From contig DATBLQ010000046.1 in the NCBI GenBank assembly GCA_036555325.1, positions 1 to 35,582 on the forward strand: a stretch of 35,582 bases of DNA. The letters run 5' to 3'. The notes under the pieces were generated by a model that saw only the letters and a list, made by a program, of their open reading frames with translations, ran no database searches and was not told where the DNA came from. How positions within the stretch are numbered: the first letter of the stretch is position 1; each line of letters opens with the position of its first letter. Positions 16,924 to 25,538 of the stretch are shown here, piece by piece. Origin of the DNA: DATBLQ01 sp036555325 (GTDB lineage Bacteria > Pseudomonadota > Alphaproteobacteria > Rhizobiales > Aestuariivirgaceae). A program made the position numbers and the translations under genes.

Positions 16924-16945
16924 CTGACCTTCCCCTCAATTTTTT

Positions 16946-18550
16946 TCAGTTCGCCTGCCGGCGCAGGAAAGCAGGAATTTCGAGATCGTCGTCGTCGAGA
17001 GCCGGATCGATCTGAGCGCTTGCATGACTTGAACTTTGCGATTTGTTTTCTTCAGCCGTGAGTGGTTTCGCGCGCTGGCTGAGTTTGCTGGTCATGATCG
17101 CCCCCTTGACAGTTTGTTCCGCTTGTTGATCTCGCCGCCCCAGTCCGCTCGCAAGTCGTTCAAACAGCCCCTTTCGCTTGTGTTGCGCTTGGTCAGCCAG
17201 ATCGCCGATGCGAGTTTGTTGCGCTTGCATCTGGCGCTGCGCCTGGGGCGGGAATTCGTCAATCGAAGGCATGCGCGGCGTCTTCGTTGCCGCTCGCCCC
17301 AGCTGTCGCTGGTCCCCTTCACGCTGATCATGATCGTTGGTGTCATGCGAGGCGAGCTCCACGCCACCGCCCTCGCCATAGCTGCTCGAGCCGTACCCGC
17401 CCTCATCTAGGGATGAAGTGCCAGCAGTTTTCGCCTTCGGATTGCTTCGGACTTCGATAGGGCGCTTAACCGGGATAGGTTGCCGCCCCGTGAAACCATA
17501 GAGTGCTGTCCGCTTCGACTGGCTCGCGTGGCCTGTTTCCACCATTCCATCTGCCAGGTTTGCCCCTTCCGATTTCGCTAGCGCTTCCTGCGAAAGGCCG
17601 GTGGCAACGACCGATACGCGCATGGTGCCCTCGAGAGAGTCGTCAAACGTTGCCCCCAGGATGATGTTGGCATCGGGATCCACTTCCTCGCGAATGCGCG
17701 TCGCCGCTTCATCGACCTCGTACAGGGTCAGATCGGGACCGCCTGTTATCGAAATCAGGAGCCCACGCGCTCCGCGCATCGAAACATCATCGAGCAGCGG
17801 ATTCGAAATTGCCGCTTCAGCCGCTTCGATTGCGCGCTTCTCACCGGTGGCTTCGCCGGTGCCCATCATGGCCTTGCCCATCTCGCTCATGATTGCCCGC
17901 ACATCGGCAAAATCGAGATTGATCAGGCCCTCCTTGGTCATCAGCTCGGTGATGCTCGCGACACCCGAATAGAGAACCTGGTCCGCCATGGCGAAGGCAG
18001 CCGCGAAAGTCGTCTTTTCATTCGCAACCCGGAACAGATTTTGATTGGGAATGACGAGCAACGTATCGACGTTCTTGGCGAGCTGTTCGATGCCTCGCTC
18101 GGCTGAGATCATGCGCCGCTGGCCCTCGAAGTGAAAAGGTTTGGTTACAACGCCGACCGTGAGGATGCCTTGCTCCTTCGACGCGCGCGCGATGACCGGT
18201 GCAGCACCCGTACCCGTGCCTCCCCCCATGCCCGCTGTGATGAATACCATGTGCGCGCCCGCCAGATGGTCCATGATTTCCGGCAGCGCTTCTTCAGCCG
18301 CAGCGGCACCGACTTGCGGTTGCGACCCAGCTCCGAGACCCTGGGTCAGCGCGGTGCCCATTTGAATCCTTCGCTGCGCCGCGTTGTGTTGCATCGCCTG
18401 GGCGTCGGTGTTTGCGATGACGAACTCGACCCCCTCAAGACCCGACTCGATCATGTTGTTGACGGCATTTCCGCCGGCTCCGCCGACACCAAAAACGGTA
18501 ATCCTTGGTTTCAGCTCAGACAGATTGGGTACGGTGAGATTGATAGTCAT
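16946..18550 (-). CDS. ftsZ: Cell division protein FtsZ
   Basis: FtsZ is the tubulin-like GTPase that forms the division ring. From the ATG at 18550 it has 534 residues. The GTP-binding signature GGGTGTG is at 109-115 and the T7 synergy loop NLDFADV at 211-217. The globular core ends near residue 320. A long Gln- and charge-rich linker follows, which is usual in alphaproteobacteria and accounts for the large size. The C-terminal conserved peptide (DLEIPAFLRRQAN) binds FtsA and other tethers. The frame is also open from an ATG at 18577, adding MGRNGRELA, but the family start is MTINL. Neither start has a strong ribosome-binding site. ftsZ is separated from ftsA by 283-310 nt with two hairpins and regulatory sites, so it has its own promoter. 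Confidence 0.97.
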   Translation of the reverse strand: MTINLTVPNLSELKPRITVFGVGGAGGNAVNNMIESGLEGVEFVIANTDAQAMQHNAAQRRIQMGTALTQGLGAGSQPQVGAAAAEEALPEIMDHLAGAHMVFITAGMGGGTGTGAAPVIARASKEQGILTVGVVTKPFHFEGQRRMISAERGIEQLAKNVDTLLVIPNQNLFRVANEKTTFAAAFAMADQVLYSGVASITELMTKEGLINLDFADVRAIMSEMGKAMMGTGEATGEKRAIEAAEAAISNPLLDDVSMRGARGLLISITGGPDLTLYEVDEAATRIREEVDPDANIILGATFDDSLEGTMRVSVVATGLSQEALAKSEGANLADGMVETGHASQSKRTALYGFTGRQPIPVKRPIEVRSNPKAKTAGTSSLDEGGYGSSSYGEGGGVELASHDTNDHDQREGDQRQLGRAATKTPRMPSIDEFPPQAQRQMQAQQTRIGDLADQAQHKRKGLFERLASGLGRRDQQAEQTVKGAIMTSKLSQRAKPLTAEENKSQSSSHASAQIDPALDDDDLEIPAFLRRQAN

Positions 18551-18603
18551 GGCGAGTTCGCGTCCGTTGCGTCCCATCTTTCTTACCCAAGTGATAACAA
18601 ATG

Positions 18604-18619
18604 GTTAACATCACATTAC
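18604..18619 (-). promoter_or_regulatory. CtrA-like box upstream of ftsZ
   Basis: On the minus strand GTAA-N7-TTAAC matches the CtrA consensus TTAA-N7-TTAAC at 8 of 9 positions. It lies about 55 nt upstream of the ftsZ start at 18550 (27 nt from 18577). In Caulobacter, CtrA controls ftsZ transcription, so the placement makes sense. This is inferred from sequence only. Confidence 0.5.
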
Positions 18620-18635
18620 CGCAGTCAGAAAAAAC

Positions 18636-18640
18636 GAATC
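18636..18640. promoter_or_regulatory. GANTC (CcrM methylation) site upstream of ftsZ
   Basis: GAATC at 18636-18640 fits the CcrM recognition sequence GANTC. It sits 17 nt upstream of the CtrA-like box. In Caulobacter, CcrM methylation of ftsZ promoter sites (with GcrA) affects ftsZ expression. Such a 5-nt site can occur by chance. Confidence 0.35.
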
Positions 18641-18775
18641 GGACCGGCACAATGGTGTGACGAGGACACTCCGGAGACAAAATCTCGACCGTACCGTAAA
18701 CGGCGGCCTCCTTGGGAACTGACAGGAATTTGCGGGCTAAAGCCCCCGCGTGACGTAAACGAAACCACCTAACAT

Positions 18776-18812
18776 TGAGCGGCGGTCCATCGTTGAGATC
18801 GACCGCCGCTCA
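18776..18812 (-). terminator. 12-bp hairpin downstream of ftsA
   Basis: A perfect 12-bp stem (TGAGCGGCGGTC / GACCGCCGCTCA) with a 13-nt loop starts 49 nt past the ftsA stop codon. No clear U-tract follows. A second, weaker hairpin lies just beyond (18732-18749). Together they probably end the long dcw transcript before ftsZ. Confidence 0.55.
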
Positions 18813-18860
18813 CCGCCAGACGCGGACCATGAGCCTCAGGTCCGCCGCACGTTCAGGCCG

Positions 18861-20183
18861 TTAGAAACTCTCCTTGATCCACTTTCCAACCCGAAGGAAG
18901 TAGTTCCCTTTTTGCACCCTGGTCGGCCCCATGCCCGATAGCTCGATATGCCGATCAGGTTTCAGCGCATAATCCAACAAGCCCGCCGCCACGGCAAAGG
19001 ACGAGCTGCGCGCTGTTTCAGGCATGGCATGATTCGGGCCCTGAGCGCCACTCCTGACGAACCGGTTGAGGATCTGCGCGGCAACCTCGCGTAGTCCGGT
19101 GAGTTGACTTGCTCCCCCGCCAAGCACGACCCGGTCCCCAGCCAGACCACCAAAGGGCGAAGCGGCAAGTCGATCGCGGACGAGCTCGAGGATCTCTTCA
19201 ACTCGCGGCCTGATAATGCTCGTCAGCATCGAGCGGGGGACCTGCTGAACCTTGTCGACTCCACGCTCGCCCAAAAGCGGCACTACGAGATATTCCCGGT
19301 CATCGTTGCCTGAAGGCAACGCCGAGCCGTAAAGGGTCTTAAGCCGCTCCGCATGAGCTATGCTGGTGGAAAGTCCCCGTGCGATGTCGTTTGTGATGTG
19401 CTGGCCGCCAAGCGGAACGACATCGGCAAAAACCAGATTCCCTTCGTAGAAAGCCGCAATCCCTGTCGTGCCTCCGCCCATTTCGATGTAGGTCGTGCCA
19501 AGCGACTTCTCGTCGTCCACAAGAACTGCGCGCGCTCCAGCGTAGGGTGCAATCACGTAGTCGGCCACGTCCAGATGGCATCGGCCCACCGCAAGTCCGA
19601 GGTTGTTCAGAGCGCCCGGTTCGACCGTTACAACATTCACCTCGACAGCGAGCTTTTGGCCGAACATTCCGAGAGGCTGCCTCACACCATGCGCCTCATC
19701 GAGGTGATATTGTACAGGTGCGGTATGGAGGATAATTCGCCCTCTGGAATCGAGTCTTTGCAGGGCTGCCGATACGGCACGCTGCATGTCTACCGGCCGG
19801 ACATCGCTTGTCATGACGGATGACACACCCGTATAGGCTTGGCATCGCGGCCGCCCCCCTGCAACACTCACAAAGACTTCGCTGATCGCCCTACCGGCCA
19901 TACGTTCTGCTGCATCGACGGCCAGCCGAATTGCACGATCTGCTTCTCCAGTATCGACGACAACGCCCGCCTTTACTCCTCGCGAGGCCTGATGCCCAAA
20001 TCCACGTATTTTCAGCTGGACCCCACCCGGGCCCTGCACCCCATTACGGGGTTCCAGTACTTCCGCGATCAGGCAACAGATCTTTGACGTGCCAACGTCC
20101 AGGGCTGCAATGAAACTGGAATCCTCCACGGGTCTTTGGCGACGTGGCCGGTTTCTGCCCTGATTTAGTCGAACCACGCTCAT
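18861..20183 (-). CDS. ftsA: Cell division protein FtsA
   Basis: FtsA is an actin-like ATPase that ties FtsZ filaments to the membrane and recruits later divisome proteins. The 440-residue protein has the phosphate-1 loop DVGTSKICCLIAEV, the SHS2/1C insertion (about 110-190), a phosphate-2 region EMGGGTTGIAAF, and the adenosine motif VVLGGGASQLTGL. It ends with an amphipathic membrane-targeting helix (RVGKWIKESF). About 25 basic residues precede the first core strand, common in alphaproteobacteria. It starts 43 nt after ftsQ, the largest gap inside the dcw operon, and is followed by hairpins. Confidence 0.96.
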   Translation of the reverse strand: MSVVRLNQGRNRPRRQRPVEDSSFIAALDVGTSKICCLIAEVLEPRNGVQGPGGVQLKIRGFGHQASRGVKAGVVVDTGEADRAIRLAVDAAERMAGRAISEVFVSVAGGRPRCQAYTGVSSVMTSDVRPVDMQRAVSAALQRLDSRGRIILHTAPVQYHLDEAHGVRQPLGMFGQKLAVEVNVVTVEPGALNNLGLAVGRCHLDVADYVIAPYAGARAVLVDDEKSLGTTYIEMGGGTTGIAAFYEGNLVFADVVPLGGQHITNDIARGLSTSIAHAERLKTLYGSALPSGNDDREYLVVPLLGERGVDKVQQVPRSMLTSIIRPRVEEILELVRDRLAASPFGGLAGDRVVLGGGASQLTGLREVAAQILNRFVRSGAQGPNHAMPETARSSSFAVAAGLLDYALKPDRHIELSGMGPTRVQKGNYFLRVGKWIKESF

Positions 20184-20226
20184 GGCGAACCACTGTCTTC
20201 CCGCCCGGGTTTCATCTGATCCCGAG

Positions 20227-21081
20227 CTATTGCCGCCTCTCGCTGACCTTCAATACACCCTGCGACGGGCTCTGCGGCATGATCACCGCTCGATCGGCCA
20301 GACGCAGATCGACACTACTGATCCCTTTCGACAAAAGCCCATGCCGTTGGTCTACCCAATCGATCCACTCTAGGGCCCCTTCCACGTTTTCCTCCGGCAA
20401 CGCTACTTTCACGCCACTCTCGAAATAAAGATTCCAGCGCCGGCCGCCGACGCGCGCCGCCGCCTTCACTTTGCTTAGCAGCTCCGAGTGTGGTTTAAGT
20501 TGGTTAACAAGCTGGTAAACGGCAGTTTGCGCCCCTGCGCCTGACACCAAGGGAAGTTTGCCAAAATAGCTTGCGGCACCCGCACTCATGCCCACTCCTG
20601 TTCGGTCAATCAAATAATAGCTCCCGTTGCTTTGCCAGATGGCAAAAGGTTCCCGCTCCACGATGTCTATCTCTAGCCGGTTGGGAAAAACCGTTCGCAC
20701 GCTCGCCTGTTCGACCCAGTCAATGTTCGCCAGCAGCCGGCGGGCAACGTCTGGATCGAAGCCAAACAGCGAACTGCCCGGCTCGATGCCGAGCGCCGCC
20801 AGAACGGTCTCGGCCGATTGCCTCTTAAGCCCTGAGATTCGTATTGTCTGTGCAGAATGGCCGAAGATTGGTGCGACCCGCCCCATGAGGGAGCGATTCT
20901 GGCTTCCGGGCGGGTCTAGGTGGTCCCCACGCAGCAATCCAAATCCAATCGCCGAAACCAGGAACAAGCAGCCGAGCACCCGGGTCAGCGCGCGGGCGAT
21001 AAGCAAATTGCCCAATTGCCACAGCTTTGCGGAAGATCGTCGCCGACGCCGGTAGATGCGAGTTTCGGATGCGTCTTGCAT
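20227..21081 (-). CDS. ftsQ: Cell division protein FtsQ
   Basis: FtsQ is a bitopic inner-membrane protein that links early and late divisome parts, with FtsL and FtsB. The 284-residue protein has an Arg-rich cytoplasmic N-terminus (RIYRRRRRSS), one transmembrane helix at about 30-52 (LTRVLGCLFLVSAIGFGLL), and a POTRA domain starting at IRISGLKRQSAETVLAALGI. The FtsQ beta domain follows (VFPNRLEIDIVEREPFAIWQ, then SYYLIDRTGV). It lies 6 nt after ddl and 43 nt before ftsA, the expected position. Confidence 0.95.
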   Translation of the reverse strand: MQDASETRIYRRRRRSSAKLWQLGNLLIARALTRVLGCLFLVSAIGFGLLRGDHLDPPGSQNRSLMGRVAPIFGHSAQTIRISGLKRQSAETVLAALGIEPGSSLFGFDPDVARRLLANIDWVEQASVRTVFPNRLEIDIVEREPFAIWQSNGSYYLIDRTGVGMSAGAASYFGKLPLVSGAGAQTAVYQLVNQLKPHSELLSKVKAAARVGGRRWNLYFESGVKVALPEENVEGALEWIDWVDQRHGLLSKGISSVDLRLADRAVIMPQSPSQGVLKVSERRQ

Positions 21082-21087
21082 ATTCGT

Positions 21088-22020
21088 TCACCTGTTTATC
21101 GAGGCGTCATTCACCATCCAACTGACCAACTGCTCAAAGCTGTGACCGGCGTGAGCAGCCAATTCAGGAACCAATGATGTCCCGGTCATTCCCGGCTGGG
21201 TGTTGACTTCAAGAATGATGAGTTCGTGATCGCCGCCAGGTTTGTCGTTATAGCGAAAATCGGCTCGGCTGATGCCTTTGCACCCCAACGCCAGATGTGC
21301 AGCCAATGCGAATTGCTGCACCCGCCGGTAAACATCCCCCGGTATCTGCGCTGGCAAAACATGATTGGATCCCCCTGGCGCATACTTCGCTTCGTAGTCG
21401 TAAAAGCCGACCGTTGGCACGATTTCTATCACGCCGAGCGCCACATCTCCCATGACCGCACAGGTGAGCTCGCGGCCAGGAACGAACCGCTCGACCATGA
21501 CCGTGTCGCCATAGAGATTGCGCTCGCTGGCGATGCTCCCAACCGGTCCATTGGCGCCAACCGGGACGATATGCACTCCGACGCTTGATCCCTGGGCCAC
21601 GGGCTTGATCACGTAGGGCAAGGGCATCGGGTGGCTCCTCGCCGCTTCTTCGAGATCGACCAGAATGCTTTCCGCCGTTGGAATGTTGGCAGAACGGAAA
21701 ACGCTCTTCGATTTCTCCTTGTTCATGGCCACCGCCGAGGCGAGCACCCCGGAATGCGTGTAGGCAATCTCGAGAGTTTCGAGGATGCCCTGCACCGTTC
21801 CATCCTCGCCCCATTTTCCATGCAGGGCATTGAAGGCCACGTCAGGTCTGAGCTCTTGCAGAATCTCTGCCACGTTGCGCTTCACATCCAGCATCGTCAC
21901 GCGAAACCCCGCCCTCTCCAGGGCGCGTCCGCACGCTTCGCCTGACTTGAGGCTCACCTCCCTCTCAACCGACCAGCCCCCCATCAGCACGGCAACATGA
22001 GTATCGTTTGGAATTTTCAT
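21088..22020 (-). CDS. ddl: D-alanine--D-alanine ligase
   Basis: This ATP-grasp enzyme joins two D-alanines for the peptidoglycan stem peptide. From the ATG at 22020 it has 310 residues, standard for DdlB. It begins HVAVLMGGWSVEREVSLKSG, and the ATP-grasp features are KPVAQGSSVGV, then SRADFRYN and LEVNTQPGMTGTSLVP (metal- and substrate-binding). The frame extends to 22044, but the ATG at 22020 has AAGG 9 nt upstream that overlaps the murB stop codon. murB and ddl are therefore coupled. Confidence 0.95.
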   Translation of the reverse strand: MKIPNDTHVAVLMGGWSVEREVSLKSGEACGRALERAGFRVTMLDVKRNVAEILQELRPDVAFNALHGKWGEDGTVQGILETLEIAYTHSGVLASAVAMNKEKSKSVFRSANIPTAESILVDLEEAARSHPMPLPYVIKPVAQGSSVGVHIVPVGANGPVGSIASERNLYGDTVMVERFVPGRELTCAVMGDVALGVIEIVPTVGFYDYEAKYAPGGSNHVLPAQIPGDVYRRVQQFALAAHLALGCKGISRADFRYNDKPGGDHELIILEVNTQPGMTGTSLVPELAAHAGHSFEQLVSWMVNDASINR

Positions 22021-22030
22021 CGACACTGCC

Positions 22031-22954
22031 TTAAGCCACCTCAATGCCTATTCGCTTGATTTCCCACTCAAGCTCGGTGCCCGACAATTCGAGGACTCGA
22101 CGGCGTATGGTTTCTCCGAGGTCCTCGATTTGGGCAGCCGTCGCGCCGCCTTCATTGATCAGGAAATTGCAGTGCAATTCCGAAACCTTGGCCGGCCCGA
22201 TAGAAAAACCGCGCAATCCGGCCTTATCGATCAACTGCCACGCCTTTGCTCCGGTTGGATTTTTGAAGGTCGACCCGCCGGTTCTTGTTTTGACGGGCTG
22301 CGTCGATTCCCGCCGCGATGTTACTTGTTCCATCGCGGCCGCTATTTCCTGCGGATCGCCCTTTGTTCCCTGGAGCAGCGCTGCGGTGAAAACAAGGTCC
22401 TCCGGGGCGCCGCAGTGGCGATAGCTGTAACGCATCTCCTGGATCGGCAGCACGAGCTTTCGTCCCCCTCTGTCAATTGCATAGGCTTCCACCAGAATGT
22501 CTTTGGTTTCACCCCCATAGGCCCCTCCGTTCATGCGGAGAGCACCCCCTATCGTGCCGGGTATACCTCTCAGAAAAGTTAATCCTCCAATGCCCTGATC
22601 CAGCGCGAATCGTGCAACCTTTACGTCCGGAATTGCCGCTCCGGCGAGGATGCGATAGTGCGGGCGGGCTTCGAGCTGGCCGAACCCGCGTCCCAGTCTG
22701 ATGACGACTCCTGGAACACCCCCGTCTCTTACCAACAGGTTTGATCCCACCCCGATCGGATAGACCGGCACGGACTCATCAAGATGCTTCATGAATTGCG
22801 ACAGGTCGTCTTCATCGGCTGGTGTGAACAGAACCTCCGCCGGCCCGCCGGCGCGAAACCAGGTAAGATCGGCCAGCGGGAAATTCGGCTCGAGTCGGCC
22901 CCTGACCTTCGGCAACCTCCCCAACAGAGTTTCCCCGTCAATGCGGCGGGTCAT
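22031..22954 (-). CDS. murB: UDP-N-acetylenolpyruvoylglucosamine reductase MurB
   Basis: MurB reduces UDP-GlcNAc-enolpyruvate to UDP-MurNAc with NADPH and FAD. The 307-residue protein shows the FAD-binding segment GVGSNLLVRDGG (68-79) and the loop RGIPGTIGGALRMNGGAYGGE. The catalytic serine lies in GGSTFKNP, and the C-terminal glutamate region in SELHCNFLINEGGATA. This is the smaller type II MurB, usual in this class. Its ATG overlaps the murC stop by 4 nt (ATGA). Confidence 0.96.
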   Translation of the reverse strand: MTRRIDGETLLGRLPKVRGRLEPNFPLADLTWFRAGGPAEVLFTPADEDDLSQFMKHLDESVPVYPIGVGSNLLVRDGGVPGVVIRLGRGFGQLEARPHYRILAGAAIPDVKVARFALDQGIGGLTFLRGIPGTIGGALRMNGGAYGGETKDILVEAYAIDRGGRKLVLPIQEMRYSYRHCGAPEDLVFTAALLQGTKGDPQEIAAAMEQVTSRRESTQPVKTRTGGSTFKNPTGAKAWQLIDKAGLRGFSIGPAKVSELHCNFLINEGGATAAQIEDLGETIRRRVLELSGTELEWEIKRIGIEVA

Positions 22955-24372
22955 GGAAGAGCCCGTTTTTCATCGAGCTCGGCAAGCTGCCCCGGGAGGG
23001 CGTATGCCCACTGGGTGATCGTCCCGGCTCCAAGGCAAACAACGATATCTCCCGGCGAGGCAAGCGTGCGGATAAGTGCGGGAAGTTGTTCAGCCAAGTC
23101 TATCCGCCAGACATGTCTGTGACCGCGGTCGCGCAGACCATCCGCAAGAGCTTCATGGCCTATCCCGGCAATGGGCTGCTCGCCGGCGGAATAGACCGGT
23201 GCGACGACCACTGCGTCCGCATCGTTAAAGCAACGGCAGAATTCATCGAACAGATTGGCAAGTCGAGTGAAACGATGGGGCTGAACGACAGCGATCACCC
23301 TGTTGCCGCCAACTTTGCGCGCAGCTTTCAGAACCGCGGCAATCTCAACCGGATGATGGCCGTAGTCGTCGAATACTTCGATCCCGTTGTAGGCTCCGGT
23401 TCGTGTGAACCGCCGCTTCACCCCGGCAAAGGTTTTAAGGCCCTTCCTGATATCCTCATCTGTAATGCCAAGCTCATGGGCAACCGCGACTGCCGCCGTG
23501 GCATTGATCGCATTGTGATCTCCAGGCATGGCAAGCCGTAGGTCGGCGATAACTCGTGCGGTATCGCTGCGCCTATCCGAAATGATCACGCTGAAGCGGC
23601 TTTCCCCATTGGTGTACTCGAGATCTGCAAGTCTCACGTCTGCCTGCGGGCTGCGGCCATAGGTGATGAGTTGGCGGTCGCGCACGCGACCGATGAGCGC
23701 CTGAACCTCGGGATGGTCGATGCACATGACCGCAAAACCGTAGAACGGGATGTTCTCCACGAACGACAGATAGGCATGGCGAGCCGCCTCGAAGGTTCCG
23801 TAGTAGTCGAGATGCTCGGGATCGATGTTGGTGACAATGGCGACATCGGCCGGAAGTTTCACGAACGTTCCGTCGGACTCGTCCGATTCAACCACCATCC
23901 AATCGCCGCCTCCCAATCGGGCATTTGTTCCGTAGGCATTGATGATGCCGCCGTTGATTACGGTTGGATCCAGGCCGCCCGCATCCAGCAGGGCCGCGAC
24001 AAGAGAGGTGGTTGTGGTTTTGCCGTGCGTGCCCCCAACCGCTACGCACGATTTGAAACGCATGAGCTCGGCCAGCATTTCCGCCCGCCGCACGATTGGC
24101 AAAAGACGCAGTCGTGCCGCCTGTAGTTCAGGGTTGTCTTCCTTGACCGCCGAAGACATCACCACCACCTGCGCCTCTTTGAGGTTGGCAGCGGCATGTC
24201 CGATCGCCACATCGATCCCGTTCTTGCGCAGCCGTGCGGTGTTGTAATTCTCGGCCAAATCAGACCCTTGCACCTTGTAGCCGAGGGTCATCATCACCTC
24301 GGCAATGCCGCTCATGCCGATACCGCCTATACCGATGAAATGAATTGGTCCTACATCACGGGGTAACTTCAT
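22951..24372 (-). CDS. murC: UDP-N-acetylmuramate--L-alanine ligase MurC
   Basis: MurC adds the first stem-peptide residue, L-alanine, to UDP-MurNAc using ATP. The 473-residue protein has a Rossmann-like UDP-binding start (HFIGIGGIGMSGIAEVM), the P-loop GTHGKTT at 114-120, and the motif DEYGHHP-like DDYGHHP of Mur ligases. The C-terminal segment VVQPHRFTRL is typical of MurC. The 5' end overlaps murG by 17 nt and the 3' end overlaps murB by 4 nt. Confidence 0.97.
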   Translation of the reverse strand: MKLPRDVGPIHFIGIGGIGMSGIAEVMMTLGYKVQGSDLAENYNTARLRKNGIDVAIGHAAANLKEAQVVVMSSAVKEDNPELQAARLRLLPIVRRAEMLAELMRFKSCVAVGGTHGKTTTTSLVAALLDAGGLDPTVINGGIINAYGTNARLGGGDWMVVESDESDGTFVKLPADVAIVTNIDPEHLDYYGTFEAARHAYLSFVENIPFYGFAVMCIDHPEVQALIGRVRDRQLITYGRSPQADVRLADLEYTNGESRFSVIISDRRSDTARVIADLRLAMPGDHNAINATAAVAVAHELGITDEDIRKGLKTFAGVKRRFTRTGAYNGIEVFDDYGHHPVEIAAVLKAARKVGGNRVIAVVQPHRFTRLANLFDEFCRCFNDADAVVVAPVYSAGEQPIAGIGHEALADGLRDRGHRHVWRIDLAEQLPALIRTLASPGDIVVCLGAGTITQWAYALPGQLAELDEKRALP

Positions 24373-25522
24373 GGTGCAGCCCTACATTGTCTGTGACGAG
24401 CTCTTTGACTGGAGCGGTTGCAAATCTTTCGACGACATCCGCTAGGAGCTCGGCGGCGTTGGGCCGGCCGATCTCCAATGCTGCGCTCGCTGCTTCCGCA
24501 AGACCGGACTCATGATAGCGCAGGCTGGTGATCAACGCCGCCAGAGACTCAGCGGAAAGCGATTCCTGTCGCAATAGCCAGCCGGCACCGGCAGAGGCAA
24601 AGCTCTCCGCGTTGCGAAGCTGATCATTGTCGACCGCGTGCGGCAGCGGAACAAGGATCGCTGGTCGTCCAATCACAGCCAGTTCCGCTATCGTCGATGC
24701 TCCGGAGCGGCAGATGACCAGATGTGCCCCTGCGATGCGCCTTGGCAGGTCACTGAAAAACGCCTGCACCTCATGATCGATCCCCATTTCTTCGTATCTT
24801 GCCTTGACTGGACCCACATCCTCTTCACGACACTGCTGAGTGATCTTGAGTTTCCGCCGAATGGGGCCTGCCAAGTCGGCTATGGCAAGCGGCACGGTTT
24901 GCGACAGAAATTTTGCGCCCTGGCTGCCGCCGAACACGAGCAGCTTAAAAGTTCTGTCGGCTGCCGGCTGATCGTAGGGCGATCGCGCAAACTTCAACAC
25001 CTGCGAACGCACCGGATTTCCGGTCAGCTCGAGTTTCTTCTTCAGACTGGGGGAAAGATTGAAGATTGAAGGAAAGGACGACGCTATGGCCGATGCGCGC
25101 TTTGCCATTGCCCGATTGGCGCGTCCCATGACGGCGTTCTGTTCGTGGACAATCGTCGGCAAGCGAAGCCGCGTCGCTGCTGCCAGCGGGGGGACAGAGG
25201 GATAGCCGCCGAAGCCAACCACCACTTGCGGCCTAAGTTGTAAGAGGATGGTCTTCGAAATGTTGTACCCTCGCCAGAGCTGCAAGAGATTTATCGGCAG
25301 CGACCAGGGCTGACCGAGGGACAATGTTGCCGAAGGCACATCGAAAACGCGAGTGGCGGGAAATTCACCCCCAAAGTCGCGTCCGCGCGAGTCAGTGATC
25401 AGATGAACGCCGTAGCCCCGTCGCTTAAGCTCTTCTGCCAGCGCCTGCGCAGGGAAAAGATGTCCCCCGGTGCCTCCCGCGGCAAGGACAATGCTGTTTG
25501 GTTCACGCTGATCGGCGGCCAT
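24356..25522 (-). CDS. murG: UDP-GlcNAc transferase MurG (lipid II synthase)
   Basis: MurG transfers GlcNAc onto lipid I at the cytoplasmic membrane face to make lipid II. From the ATG at 25522 it has 388 residues. The N-terminal glycine-rich loop GGTGGH is at 16-21; LVFGGSQGAKFLS and the UDP-GlcNAc site (ICRSGASTIAELAVIGRPAI) followed by LPHAVDNDQLRNA are MurG hallmarks. The frame extends to 25654, but those 44 residues overlap ftsW and contain many Trp/Cys, so they are not MurG. AGGAG lies 13 nt before the ATG. It follows ftsW by 16 nt. Confidence 0.95.
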   Translation of the reverse strand: MAADQREPNSIVLAAGGTGGHLFPAQALAEELKRRGYGVHLITDSRGRDFGGEFPATRVFDVPSATLSLGQPWSLPINLLQLWRGYNISKTILLQLRPQVVVGFGGYPSVPPLAAATRLRLPTIVHEQNAVMGRANRAMAKRASAIASSFPSIFNLSPSLKKKLELTGNPVRSQVLKFARSPYDQPAADRTFKLLVFGGSQGAKFLSQTVPLAIADLAGPIRRKLKITQQCREEDVGPVKARYEEMGIDHEVQAFFSDLPRRIAGAHLVICRSGASTIAELAVIGRPAILVPLPHAVDNDQLRNAESFASAGAGWLLRQESLSAESLAALITSLRYHESGLAEAASAALEIGRPNAAELLADVVERFATAPVKELVTDNVGLHHEVTP

Positions 25523-25538
25523 CAAGCCTGTTTTGCTC

